This document shows, piece by piece, positions 51,647 to 61,303 of a DNA stretch of 64,000 nt (the first letter of the stretch is position 1; each line of letters starts with the position of its first letter). Location of the stretch: assembly GCA_023664535.1 (NCBI GenBank), contig JAMPFJ010000002.1, positions 186,001 to 250,000 on the forward strand, given 5' to 3'. The position numbers and the translations under genes are program-made. Under the pieces are notes generated by a model. It did not search any database, was not told the origin of the DNA, and saw nothing but the letters and a program-made list of their open reading frames with translations. The DNA is from Bacteroidales bacterium. GTDB taxonomy: Bacteria > Bacillota > Clostridia > Lachnospirales > Lachnospiraceae.

Positions 51647-53113
51647 TTATAGTCTTTTTTCAATTTCCTTAATCACAATCTTTAATGCCTGAATCCGCGC
51701 ATATTTTTTATCATTGGATTCCAGAACATACCATGGCGCAAAAGCGGTATTGGTCTTTTTTAACATCTCATCAACCGCCTCCTCATATAAGTCCCATTTC
51801 TCTCTGTTCCGCCAGTCCTCATCGGTAATCTTCCACTGCTTTTCCGGTGTATTCTGACGGAGTGTGAACCGTTCAAGCTGGGTATCCTTGTCAATCTGAA
51901 CCCAGAATTTCACCACCACGGCTCCCCAGTCTGCAAGCTCCTTTTCAAATTCATTTATCTCATGGTATGCCCGCTGCCAGTCATTTTCGCTGCAAAATCC
52001 CTCCAGGCGTTCAACCATGACACGCCCATACCATGTCCGGTCAAAAATAGCAATATGCCCATCCTTCGGCAGACGGTTCCAAAACCGCCATAAATAATGT
52101 CTTGCTTTCTCATGGGGCTCCGGACTGGCAATCGGATGCACTTCATATCCCCGGGGGTCCAGCGCCGCAGCAATCCTCTTAATATTTCCACCCTTTCCCG
52201 CTGCATCCCAGCCTTCATATGCAAGAATCACCGGTATCTTTTTGCGGTACAGTTCATTATGTAATTCCCTTAACCGTTTCTGACAGCTCTTTAACTGCTT
52301 CTTGTATTCCTCGTCGGTCAGCGCCTTGTCTAACGGTATTTCCGAAAGCTTCGGCATCGTTTTCATCGGAAACGGATTTTGAAGGAGCGGCACAGCAGCA
52401 GCATTATTCATCAGTGCCGTATCAATTCCCCGTATCAGAATTTCCAGCATCTGGAGCTCCGCCCATTTTTTATTTTTAGCGTCAATCAGATACCACGGCG
52501 CCGTTGGCTGGCTGGTAGCTTCCAGATATTCGTCATATACCTTCATACACCGCTCATAGTTTTTATTCTGCCAGATATCCTCCTCACCTACACGCCATCT
52601 GGTGTTTTTATCCTCTGCCAATCCCTCTAACCGCTTCTTTTGTTCCTTTTCATCAATATGAAAAAAGCATTTTATGACCAGATACCCATTATCCGTCAAC
52701 TGCCGTTCAAATCGCCGGATGCTTATGATTCTTTCCTTATACCGCTCCTCTTTCAGCTTCCCATGAAGATATTCTCCGGTGACCTCATCCATCCAGCCCC
52801 CGTCAAAGAATACGAATTTTCCCGCTTCGGGAATATGAATAAAATGACGGTATAAAAACGGTTTTCTCTTTTCTTCCCCAGTTGGCTTCTCCATTACCGC
52901 AACCTTAAAAAAACGGGGGTCCATGTTGCGAATCAGCTTTCCCAGCACGCTGCCTTTTCCCGCAGCGCCCCAGCCCTCCAGCAGCACTAACACCGGAAGC
53001 TTTTTTTCCTTAATGGCAACCTGCTTTGCCATAAGCCCGGCTCTTGCCTTTTGCAGACGTTCTTCCAGCTCCATATCGGATGGTTTGTCCTGTTTATTCC
53101 AGTTCTTCAACAT
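51647..53113 (-). CDS. pap: Polyphosphate:AMP phosphotransferase (two-domain PPK2)
   Basis: 488 aa with two PPK2 domains in a row. First: VLLEGWGAAGKGSVLGKLI (about 40-60); second: ILAYEGWDAAGKGGNIKRIA (about 298-317), followed by IASPEPHEKARHYLWRFW, IFDRTWYGRVMVERLEGF and PWYVLESNDKKYARI. The second domain keeps the complete Walker A/B and lid motifs; the first is degenerate, as in class II PPK2 (Pap). Transfers phosphate from polyphosphate to AMP. ATG 53113 is 6 bases from GGAGAGG. Confidence 0.9.
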   Translation of the reverse strand: MLKNWNKQDKPSDMELEERLQKARAGLMAKQVAIKEKKLPVLVLLEGWGAAGKGSVLGKLIRNMDPRFFKVAVMEKPTGEEKRKPFLYRHFIHIPEAGKFVFFDGGWMDEVTGEYLHGKLKEERYKERIISIRRFERQLTDNGYLVIKCFFHIDEKEQKKRLEGLAEDKNTRWRVGEEDIWQNKNYERCMKVYDEYLEATSQPTAPWYLIDAKNKKWAELQMLEILIRGIDTALMNNAAAVPLLQNPFPMKTMPKLSEIPLDKALTDEEYKKQLKSCQKRLRELHNELYRKKIPVILAYEGWDAAGKGGNIKRIAAALDPRGYEVHPIASPEPHEKARHYLWRFWNRLPKDGHIAIFDRTWYGRVMVERLEGFCSENDWQRAYHEINEFEKELADWGAVVVKFWVQIDKDTQLERFTLRQNTPEKQWKITDEDWRNREKWDLYEEAVDEMLKKTNTAFAPWYVLESNDKKYARIQALKIVIKEIEKRL

Positions 53114-53202
53114 GAGCATCCTCTCCCTTCGTCACAATTTATCCTTAATTCATTATACTCCATGAACGGTTGTTTTTCTATATTTTTATCATACAAAAAT
53201 GC

Positions 53203-54195
53203 TCAATTTTCATAGATTTGATTTAACCGTCTAATCTCTTCCCGCATCCGTTCAAGCACCCTTTCCGGCCCTGTAATCCTTGCTCCGCTGCCAAGGGCAA
53301 TAACCCAGCCCAAAAACTGTCTGCTTACCGCAACATCCACACTAATCACAAAATGCTGTTCATCCGTTTTTCTTAATGCTAAATTCTTGCCAAAACGGTC
53401 AATAACCACCCCGGCAAGGCTGTTTTCCAGCTCCAGCTTTACCGTTTCCGTCTCTCCGTCAAACATGCCAAATACTCTTTTCATATAGGCGGCCATGTCG
53501 AAATTTTCAAAATATTTCTCCCCCTCTCTCTTATCCTCTGTCACCTCAAGCCTTAACATTTTATCCACCCGGTAATGCTTAATTTTATTCTCCTGTTCAT
53601 CAAACCCCACCAGATAATAATTTTCTGCGCTCTGACACAATGCCCACGGACTGATGCAATAAAATTCTCCGCCATGCCGAAGCTCCATTTTCTTCTCCAC
53701 ATTCCACTGATAATATTGGAATCTGACCTTTACTTCCCGATTAATCGCTGCATGAATTAAATCTACATTGTAATATATGCTTTCATTCATTGTCTTAATC
53801 CGTTCCGCCACATACACCTGTCTGTGCAGCTGTTTTGCTTCATACCGGCTGGCAAGCCCCTCTATCTTACGAATCAGTTCATGGGACTTTCTGACGGTAA
53901 TAAATTTGGAGGCCTGGACAGAATCCACCAGCAGCTTCAATTCTGCCAGTTCAAACCGGCGGTTTCCGACATGATAAGAATAAACCCGCTCCCGCTGTTC
54001 GCCGATAATATCTATACCATATGTGCGCAGTGCTTCGATATCATCATATATGCTCTTCCGCTCCGCCTCTATGCCATACGCTTTCAGACCGGCAATAATC
54101 TCCGGCATGGTAATTCCGTGCCCGTCGTCGGTTTTTTCCAAAAAAATTTTCATTAAGTATAATATTTTGAGCTTTTGATTTTTCCCTTTTGCCAT
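53203..54195 (-). CDS. WYL-domain transcriptional regulator
   Basis: 330 aa. DeoR-like winged helix at 1-80 (LKILYLMKIFLEKTDDGHGI, ERKSIYDDIEALRTYGIDII), then WYL domain (about 140-235: VRFQYYQWNVEKKMELRHGG, ISPWALCQSAENYYLVGFDE) with the ligand-binding Arg in KHYRVDKM, and a C-terminal WCX-like extension. Bacterial WYL regulators often sense nucleic-acid stress or metabolites. GGGAGGGTTT before ATG. Divergent from carB. Confidence 0.9.
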   Translation of the reverse strand: MAKGKNQKLKILYLMKIFLEKTDDGHGITMPEIIAGLKAYGIEAERKSIYDDIEALRTYGIDIIGEQRERVYSYHVGNRRFELAELKLLVDSVQASKFITVRKSHELIRKIEGLASRYEAKQLHRQVYVAERIKTMNESIYYNVDLIHAAINREVKVRFQYYQWNVEKKMELRHGGEFYCISPWALCQSAENYYLVGFDEQENKIKHYRVDKMLRLEVTEDKREGEKYFENFDMAAYMKRVFGMFDGETETVKLELENSLAGVVIDRFGKNLALRKTDEQHFVISVDVAVSRQFLGWVIALGSGARITGPERVLERMREEIRRLNQIYEN

Positions 54196-54479
54196 AAACC
54201 CTCCCTGTTCTTCATGCAGACATTTTCACTGATTTATTCTTTTTTCTCCTGTGGTAAAGTATCCGGTACATTTAACGGATTCAGAATCGTGATAAAAGAA
54301 AATATTGTAGAAAAAAACTTTTTCACCGGTAAAATTATAATAATTCGCCGTTAGCCCGCTGTCAATGCCTCTTCCTTAAAAATTTTCCGAAAAAAATTAA
54401 CTCATCCGCTAAAAATCCCTTGTGCTTTTCTTCATTTCCGATATAATACTTTATAGTATAAATAGGAGGAGACAGATTT
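54196..54479. other. Divergent promoter region of carB and the WYL gene
   Basis: For carB a -35 TTGTGC (54420-54425) and a perfect -10 TATAAT (54442-54447) are spaced 16 bases, 33 bases before the ATG. No PyrR binding loop, arginine box or attenuator could be recognised in the leader. Confidence 0.55.
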
Positions 54480-57400
54480 ATGTCAAAAAGAACAGATATA
54501 CACAAGGTACTCATTATCGGTTCCGGTCCCATCGTCATCGGACAGGCATGTGAGTTTGACTATTCCGGCACACAGGCATGCAAAGCCTTAAGGAAGCTCG
54601 GCTATGAAATTGTGCTGGTTAATTCCAACCCTGCCACAATTATGACAGACCCGGAAACTGCTGATGTGACCTACATTGAACCGCTAAATGTTGACCGCTT
54701 GGAACAAATTATTGCGAAGGAACGGCCTGATGCACTTCTCCCCAATCTGGGAGGCCAGTCCGGGCTCAATCTCTGTTCCGAATTATATAAAGCCGGTATT
54801 CTCGATAAATACAAGGTTCAGGTAATCGGCGTTCAGGTAGACGCCATTGAACGCGGCGAGGATCGTATCGAATTTAAGAAAACCATGAATGAGCTGGGGA
54901 TTGAAATGGCAAGAAGCGAGGTCGCTTACAGTGTGGATGAGGGGCTTGCCATCGCAGAAAAACTCGGTTATCCGGTGGTGCTTCGTCCCGCTTACACTAT
55001 GGGCGGCGCCGGCGGCGGACTGGTCTACAATAAAGAGGAATTAAAAACCGTCTGCGCCAGAGGTCTACAGGCAAGTCTTGTCGGACAGGTACTGGTAGAG
55101 GAATCCATCCTTGGCTGGGAAGAGCTGGAGCTGGAAGTTGTCCGCGACAGCGAAGGCAATATGATTACCGTATGTTTCATTGAAAATATCGACCCGTTGG
55201 GCGTTCATACCGGCGATTCTTTTTGTTCCGCCCCCATGCTGACCATTTCCGAAGAATGTCAGAAACGCTTACAGGAGCAGGCATATAAAATTGTGGACTC
55301 AGTACAGGTTATCGGTGGAACAAACGTACAATTTGCCCATGACCCGGAAACTGACCGGGTTATCGTTATCGAAATCAATCCCCGTACCTCCCGTTCCTCT
55401 GCTCTGGCTTCAAAAGCAACAGGCTTCCCTATCGCTCTCGTTTCCGCCATGCTGGCAACAGGGCTTACGTTAAAAGATATTCCCTGTGGAAAATACGGCA
55501 CTCTGGATAAATATGTTCCGGATGGCGATTACGTTGTCATTAAATTTGCCCGCTGGGCATTTGAAAAATTCAAAGGTGTAGAAGATAAGCTGGGAACCCA
55601 GATGCGTGCGGTAGGCGAGGTCATGAGTATCGGGAAAACCTACAAAGAAGCATTTCAAAAGGCAATCCGAAGTCTGGAGACCGGTCGTTACGGTTTAGGC
55701 CATGCAAAGAATTTTGACACGATGACCAAGGAAGAGCTTTTACAGCTTTTAATCACCCCATCCAGCGAACGCCATTTCATTATGTATGAAGCTCTGCGAA
55801 AGGGCGCAACGGCGGATGAAATCTTCGAGATAACCAGGGTTAAGCATTACTTTATCGAGCAGATGCGGGAACTGGTTGACGAGGAGGAGGAGCTGTTAAA
55901 ATCAAAGGGTTCTCTTCCTGCCGACGAGCTTTTAATTTCTGCGAAAAAGGACGGTTTCTCCGACAAATACTTAAGCGAGCTTTTAGCAGTTCCGGAGGAG
56001 GATATCCGCAATAAACGAATCAGCCTCGGCATAGAGGAAGCCTGGGAAGGTGTCCACGTCAGCGGCACCCAGGACAGCGCTTACTACTATTCCACCTATA
56101 ATGCAGCCGACAAAAACCCTGTCTCCGACAATAAGAAAATCATGATTCTCGGCGGCGGACCAAACCGTATCGGTCAGGGAATTGAATTTGATTACTGCTG
56201 CGTCCATGCCGCCCTTGCCCTGAAAAAGCTGGGCTTTGAGACGATTATCGTGAACTGTAATCCGGAAACGGTATCCACCGACTATGATACCTCCGATAAG
56301 CTGTACTTTGAACCGCTTACTCTGGAGGATGTATTGAGCATCTATAATAAAGAAAAACCCCTTGGCGTTATTGCCCAGTTCGGCGGTCAGACTCCGTTAA
56401 ACCTTGCCGCCGAGCTTGAGAAAAACGGCGTGAACATTCTCGGCACTTCCCCCTCCGTCATCGATTTGGCAGAGGACCGCGACCAGTTCCGTGCCATGAT
56501 GGAAAAACTGGAAATTCCCATGCCGGAATCTGGAATGGCTACCACTGTGGAAGAGGCAACCTCCATTGCCAACGAGATTGGGTATCCCGTTATGGTTCGC
56601 CCTTCCTATGTGTTAGGCGGCCGCGGCATGGAGGTGGTTTATGATGACGCAAGCATGACGGACTATATGCACGCAGCCGTCGGAGTAACGCCCGACCGTC
56701 CGATTCTTATTGACCGCTTCCTGAACCATGCATTGGAGTGCGAATCCGACGCAATCAGTGACGGAACCCATGCATTTGTTCCTGCCGTTATGGAGCATAT
56801 CGAGCTTGCCGGCGTACATTCCGGAGACTCTGCCTGTATTATTCCTTCTGTCCACATTTCTCCGGAAAATGTGGCAACAATCAAGGAATACACCAGAAAG
56901 ATTGCCGAGGAAATGCATGTAAAGGGACTGATGAATATGCAGTATGCCATTGAAAACGGTAAAGTCTATGTATTGGAGGCTAATCCAAGAGCTTCCCGTA
57001 CCGTGCCTCTGGTATCTAAGGTCTGCAACATCCGCATGGTGCCTTTAGCTACCGATATTATCACCAGTGAACTTACCGGCAGACCTTCCCCTGTTCCTGC
57101 ACTTAAGGAACAGGATATTCCGTATTACGGAGTAAAGGAAGCAGCATTTCCGTTTAATATGTTCCAGGAGGTTGACCCTGTACTCGGACCCGAAATGCGT
57201 TCCACCGGCGAGGTACTGGGATTATCCCCTTCTTATGGCGAGGCATTTTTCAAAGCTCAGGAGGGCGTTCAATCCAAGCTTCCCCTTGCCGGAACCGTAT
57301 TGATTTCCGTAAACCGCAAGGATAAGGAGGAAGTGGTGGAGGTTGCCAGAAGCTTTTCGGAGGACGGATTTGACATCATTGCTACCGGCAACACCTACGA

Positions 57401-57701
57401 GCTGATAAATAATGCCGGCATCCCTGCCACAAAAGTGAAGAAGCTTTATGAGGGACGTCCCAACATTTTAGACATGATTACCAACGGGAATATTGATTTA
57501 ATTATCAATTCTCCGGTGGGCAAGGACAGTGTAAATGACGACAGCTATTTAAGAAAAGCGGCAATCAAGGCAAAGGTTCCCTATATGACTACCATTGCTG
57601 CTGCAAAGGCTACGGCAGACGGGATTCACTATGTAAAGAACCACCAGACCGGTGAAATCAAATCCCTGCAGACGCTTCACAGTGAAATTAAGGATAAATA
57701 G
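54480..57701 (+). CDS. carB: Carbamoyl-phosphate synthase large subunit
   Basis: 1073 aa, full length. Two homologous ATP-grasp halves: first half IGSGPIVIGQACEFDYSGTQ, TMGGAGGG and EINPRTSRSSALASKATGFP; second half LGGGPNRIGQGIEFDYCCVH, VLGGRGMEVVYDD and EANPRASRTVPLVSKV. The C-terminal MGS-like regulatory domain (about 935-1073) is present (FDIIATGNTYELINNAG, then LDMITNGNIDLIINSP). Makes carbamoyl phosphate for pyrimidines and arginine with the small subunit CarA. GGAGGAG ribosome site. No carA gene lies beside it. Confidence 0.97.
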   Translation: MSKRTDIHKVLIIGSGPIVIGQACEFDYSGTQACKALRKLGYEIVLVNSNPATIMTDPETADVTYIEPLNVDRLEQIIAKERPDALLPNLGGQSGLNLCSELYKAGILDKYKVQVIGVQVDAIERGEDRIEFKKTMNELGIEMARSEVAYSVDEGLAIAEKLGYPVVLRPAYTMGGAGGGLVYNKEELKTVCARGLQASLVGQVLVEESILGWEELELEVVRDSEGNMITVCFIENIDPLGVHTGDSFCSAPMLTISEECQKRLQEQAYKIVDSVQVIGGTNVQFAHDPETDRVIVIEINPRTSRSSALASKATGFPIALVSAMLATGLTLKDIPCGKYGTLDKYVPDGDYVVIKFARWAFEKFKGVEDKLGTQMRAVGEVMSIGKTYKEAFQKAIRSLETGRYGLGHAKNFDTMTKEELLQLLITPSSERHFIMYEALRKGATADEIFEITRVKHYFIEQMRELVDEEEELLKSKGSLPADELLISAKKDGFSDKYLSELLAVPEEDIRNKRISLGIEEAWEGVHVSGTQDSAYYYSTYNAADKNPVSDNKKIMILGGGPNRIGQGIEFDYCCVHAALALKKLGFETIIVNCNPETVSTDYDTSDKLYFEPLTLEDVLSIYNKEKPLGVIAQFGGQTPLNLAAELEKNGVNILGTSPSVIDLAEDRDQFRAMMEKLEIPMPESGMATTVEEATSIANEIGYPVMVRPSYVLGGRGMEVVYDDASMTDYMHAAVGVTPDRPILIDRFLNHALECESDAISDGTHAFVPAVMEHIELAGVHSGDSACIIPSVHISPENVATIKEYTRKIAEEMHVKGLMNMQYAIENGKVYVLEANPRASRTVPLVSKVCNIRMVPLATDIITSELTGRPSPVPALKEQDIPYYGVKEAAFPFNMFQEVDPVLGPEMRSTGEVLGLSPSYGEAFFKAQEGVQSKLPLAGTVLISVNRKDKEEVVEVARSFSEDGFDIIATGNTYELINNAGIPATKVKKLYEGRPNILDMITNGNIDLIINSPVGKDSVNDDSYLRKAAIKAKVPYMTTIAAAKATADGIHYVKNHQTGEIKSLQTLHSEIKDK

Positions 57702-57734
57702 GGGTTAGACAACCTCCAAAAACGGCAATAAAAA

Positions 57735-57779
57735 AGGCTTCCGCATAAAGCTTTTCTCTGTGCGGAGGCTCTTTTTTAT
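57735..57779. terminator. Bidirectional terminator after carB
   Basis: AGGCTTCCGCA and TGCGGAGGCT pair around a 15-base loop with A-run on the left and TTTTTT on the right, between the convergent carB and 57785 genes. Confidence 0.8.
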
Positions 57780-57784
57780 CTCCT

Positions 57785-58804
57785 TTATTCCTTTTTCTCG
57801 TAGGTCTGTTCAAAGATATCCCGTTGAATAATATAACTGTCGCTAAAATCATCAATTCGCACTGCCATATAATCTCCGGGCTTTCCAAGAAAATACTCTT
57901 CACTTCCGTTCACCGGAAAAATTTTTGTCCACTTTTCCAGTTCCCTGCCATAAATGCCGGCTCCCGGCTTGGGATAGCAAAGATGTGCAACCTCGTCTAA
58001 ACTGATATATTCTCCATCCGGCACTGTCTCGATTGCCGGAAGAAAATCTAACATCTGCTCAAAAACATCCAATGTCTCCTCTGTCTCTTCATAGGTATTT
58101 TCAAATTTTTTCCGGCTGATATCATAAATTTCCCCACGGCATCCTATCATAATATAGCTGTTTTCACTGGCAGTAATGATAAGACCGGATTCATTTTCCA
58201 GGGATTTCATACGAAACTGCCGTCCGTTTTCCACTACATCCGTACTTTTCACAACAGCCCAGGCAATACGCCGCTTAGTATACACAGGAAGTCCCATAAT
58301 CTCCTGACCATGTATCCTTGCATACTCTCCCGCCTCAATCCAGTCACAATCCTCAAAATAGGACGCTGCCTTTTTCAGAAAATAATCCGTGGTATCCTTT
58401 AAATCCATTCCCGCCATTTTCACCGATAAAACGGCAGAGGATATCCTGCCGGTAGCACATTCACCGTTTCCTCTTACCAATCCAAACTCAAAAATAAGAT
58501 AATCCAGAAATTCCAAAGCCCGCACCCGTTTCCTGTCGCTGAAAAACAGCAGCTGCTCCTCCTCCTTTTCTCTCCACATTATCAAGAGGAAATGGCAGTC
58601 TGTCTGCTTTAAGAGCTTCTGGCAGACCTCCTTTGTTGCGTCCTCCCAGACCAAATCCTCAAGATTCCCGGGCAGCCATTCCAGCAGCTTATCGGTCGCC
58701 TCCGCTACCACCAATGATTCTTTTCGATATTGATAACATTGCCCGTTTTCTAACAAACCTTCATTCACTTGTATTTTATCGAATCCATATTGTTCTGACT
58801 GCAT
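57785..58804 (-). CDS. Hypothetical protein of the cyclase/TIR operon
   Basis: 339 aa, soluble, acidic, no membrane helix and no motif I recognise. Pieces: LLIMWREKEEEQLLFFSDRK, FLKKAASYFEDCDWIEAGEY, and the end SDSYIIQRDIFEQTYEKKE. The ATG follows AGGAGG that is itself the end of the cyclase gene (three bases between stop and start), so it is coupled to the cyclase. Could be a target or modulator of the signalling proteins upstream. Confidence 0.75.
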   Translation of the reverse strand: MQSEQYGFDKIQVNEGLLENGQCYQYRKESLVVAEATDKLLEWLPGNLEDLVWEDATKEVCQKLLKQTDCHFLLIMWREKEEEQLLFFSDRKRVRALEFLDYLIFEFGLVRGNGECATGRISSAVLSVKMAGMDLKDTTDYFLKKAASYFEDCDWIEAGEYARIHGQEIMGLPVYTKRRIAWAVVKSTDVVENGRQFRMKSLENESGLIITASENSYIMIGCRGEIYDISRKKFENTYEETEETLDVFEQMLDFLPAIETVPDGEYISLDEVAHLCYPKPGAGIYGRELEKWTKIFPVNGSEEYFLGKPGDYMAVRIDDFSDSYIIQRDIFEQTYEKKE

Positions 58805-58807
58805 ATT

Positions 58808-60307
58808 CTACTCCTCCTGCAGTGTATCGGAAAATGCCTGAAAACTCCGACTGACATGGGTGAAATGCAAAGTAACCAGATTAAAATGGCGTTCCACCAC
58901 CTTTGCATATACCCCGGTAAAAATTGCATGTCCTTCCTTACCTGCTGCAAAAATTTCAACATCTGAATAATTTTTTAGTTCTGCCTGAAAATCCTCCAAT
59001 TCTACCACCGCACGTTTATGGGAACATTCAATCAAGCGTGCCGGAATAGGATTCTCCTTTATCAGCTTTCCCTCAATCGGATAAAGATTAAAGACCACCC
59101 ATATATTCACCGGATTCATCACGTCAAATTCCACATTTTCAATGTGGCACTGGTATTCGCCGCCTATTCCAATCACTTCACTGACCGTAACCGGCTTTTG
59201 GACTCCCTTCGCTGTGATTTCCATTTGGTTATGTATCTCCACCGGACAGGAGACTGCATTCAGGCTTTCACTGGAAATTAACACCTGCCCGCCGACACTG
59301 TAGCTTTCAATCCGTGAGCATTCATTTACCACCTTTCCGATTACATTATAGCGCATCATTTTCTCGGAGCCGACATTCCCGATAAATGCTTCCCCCCGGT
59401 GCAGACCGATTCCCATTTCCAATGACGCATATCCGTTTTTTAAACAATATCGGTTTACCTCTCCCATCAGATTCTGCATGGTGATTGCCGCCGCAACCGC
59501 ATCCTCCGTCTGCTGATTGGAAGGCAGGGGCGCTCCAAATACCGCCAAAATACCGTCCCCGAGAAATTCGATTACCGTGCCATGGTACTGGGTAATTGCC
59601 TCCATCATTTTTTCAAAATAAAAATTCAATATATTGGTCACCGACTCCGGCTCGATTTCCTCCGACAGGGAGGTAAACCCGCGCAGGTCAGACATCATCA
59701 CTGTTAATTCCAGCTTCTCGCCGCCTATAACCGCCCCCTCCGGATGCTCCAGAATAACATCTACCACTCCATCGGAAAAATACCGTCCGAAAATCTGGTA
59801 CAACAATTCATTTCTGGATTTGAGCTGCTGATTCAGTCTCACAATTTCTCTTGCCGCCTGCAAATCCACCGCCTGCTTTTGCAGCATTTTTTCATAATTT
59901 CTCGTCACCTCATGCTGCCATGCCGTTCTCTCTATCCTGAGGATTCCCGATTGGGAAAAAGGCTTTTGCAGCACGACTACCGCACCCTTTATATAACACT
60001 CATCGTCTATTTCCTGCGTGCGGTTTTCCACCATAAAAAACAGAGGCACTCCCGCCAGTGCCTGTTGCTTTTTCAGATAGGACAAGGACTGGAAATCCTC
60101 TTCCTTTGACATTTCATAGTCCAGTATAATCAGAGAAGGCGTGCTGATTCGGGAATGCTGTCCGATACTTTGTGCAGTACCTGCCTTTTGTACGGCTTCA
60201 AAGGAGAGCATGCAAAATGCCCGCATACTCCCGATAGCATTAATCTGCCGCTGCGTCTCTATCATATCCTTTCGATTACTTCCTATTACCCAGATAATTT
60301 TCTCCAT
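58808..60307 (-). CDS. Receiver domain - class III nucleotide cyclase - C-terminal PilZ-like protein
   Basis: 499 aa. Receiver-like domain 1-125 with D63 (LIILDYEM) and K115 (LQKPF). A helix (130-180) leads to the cyclase homology domain: metal Asp D207 (SDLRGFT) and D251 (GDGILAVFG), and transition-state N328 and R332. At the base-specifying positions there is E247 and N321 instead of the Lys/Asp of adenylate cyclases. The last 100 residues (IPARLIECSHKRAVVELEDF and on) resemble a PilZ-like barrel without the RxxxR motif. AACAGGCGGAG before the ATG. In operon with GGDEF, TIR and the 339-aa gene. Confidence 0.9.
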   Translation of the reverse strand: MEKIIWVIGSNRKDMIETQRQINAIGSMRAFCMLSFEAVQKAGTAQSIGQHSRISTPSLIILDYEMSKEEDFQSLSYLKKQQALAGVPLFFMVENRTQEIDDECYIKGAVVVLQKPFSQSGILRIERTAWQHEVTRNYEKMLQKQAVDLQAAREIVRLNQQLKSRNELLYQIFGRYFSDGVVDVILEHPEGAVIGGEKLELTVMMSDLRGFTSLSEEIEPESVTNILNFYFEKMMEAITQYHGTVIEFLGDGILAVFGAPLPSNQQTEDAVAAAITMQNLMGEVNRYCLKNGYASLEMGIGLHRGEAFIGNVGSEKMMRYNVIGKVVNECSRIESYSVGGQVLISSESLNAVSCPVEIHNQMEITAKGVQKPVTVSEVIGIGGEYQCHIENVEFDVMNPVNIWVVFNLYPIEGKLIKENPIPARLIECSHKRAVVELEDFQAELKNYSDVEIFAAGKEGHAIFTGVYAKVVERHFNLVTLHFTHVSRSFQAFSDTLQEE

Positions 60308-60366
60308 CGTAATCTCCGCCTGTTGTCATTCCCGCAAATCCCATAAACGTTGCCCATCTTTTTCTG

Positions 60367-61281
60367 TCACCATATGGAATGCCATGAACCTCTTCTATCA
60401 TTATCATTTTTATCCGTCTTTTTCTTTTTACACTCCTCGCACAAAACCCCGGTCCGGATTGGCGCACCGCATCGCTCACAGGGCACGCGCACCGGAGAAT
60501 TTTTGGGTATTTCCAAATATTCCTCACGGAAAAAATAATCAATAACCCGTTTAGGTACACCGGTATCCCGCTCAATTACCACTGCCGAAGCATTTCCAAC
60601 CTTATCCAGATAATTGCGAATTGTCTGAAAATCGTCAAAATTGTCCAGTCCGCACTGCCGGCAGCGATATATACCCATGGAAATATTATCCAGCGCACGG
60701 CTTCCACAGCATGCGCATTCCAGGGGAATCCGGTTAATCCGCAGCGCATTGGAATTACCCGGTCTCCTGGCAAAGCTCTTCCTTGCGTTTTTTCCCCAGG
60801 CTATCTCCTGCTGGTTTGCATTTGCTGTGTCAGCCTCCTCTGAAAATTCCTTAACCGAAGCATCCTGCGCATCTCCAAGCCCCAATAAACAGCTAATCTG
60901 ATTTTTTAACTCCTTCTTCGCCTCTTTCGGATTTTGCAGATAGGAAATCATCTGCACATTATTCAGATAAAAGCGGAAGGTCTCGTTCAATGGAGTCTCA
61001 TCCAGTTGAAAGGGAATAATATCTTTCCGGTTCGATATCGCATTGTCTATTTCCTTTTCTACCCAAATGGAATCCTGCGAGGTTTTAGACAGCATAAGCA
61101 AAAATACACTGCAATCTTTAATCGCCCTTGGGATTTCTCTTGCATAGCTGGAGCCTGCAGGTATCATCTCCGGTGCTTTCCAGCAGTAAATCCCACTTTC
61201 CTCTAACAGTTTTACTATCGGATTAACATACTTTCCATCCCGGGAGCTATAGCTGACAAAAACATATTTCTTTTCTGCCAC
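60367..61281 (-). CDS. TIR-domain protein with C-terminal zinc-ribbon/HTH module
   Basis: 304 aa; GTG start with AGGAGG. TIR domain 1-130: YVFVSYSSRDGKYVNPIVKL, the WKAPEMIPAGSSYAREIPRA loop and SIWVEKEID with W73 and E77 (WxxxE, the usual catalytic Glu of NAD-cleaving TIRs). A linker with NAR-type basic residues follows. Then CACCGSRALDN, YRCRQCGLDN, a helical part (FQTIRNYLDKVGNASAVVIE, RDTGVPKRVIDYFFREEYLE) and CERCGAPIRTGVLCEECKKK; this end resembles YvyF-type (TIGR03826) flagellar-operon proteins. Predicted NADase or protein-interaction TIR in a nucleotide-signalling operon. Confidence 0.88.
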   Translation of the reverse strand: MAEKKYVFVSYSSRDGKYVNPIVKLLEESGIYCWKAPEMIPAGSSYAREIPRAIKDCSVFLLMLSKTSQDSIWVEKEIDNAISNRKDIIPFQLDETPLNETFRFYLNNVQMISYLQNPKEAKKELKNQISCLLGLGDAQDASVKEFSEEADTANANQQEIAWGKNARKSFARRPGNSNALRINRIPLECACCGSRALDNISMGIYRCRQCGLDNFDDFQTIRNYLDKVGNASAVVIERDTGVPKRVIDYFFREEYLEIPKNSPVRVPCERCGAPIRTGVLCEECKKKKTDKNDNDRRGSWHSIW

Positions 61282-61303
61282 GTTTAGTTCCTCCTATTCT
61301 GTC

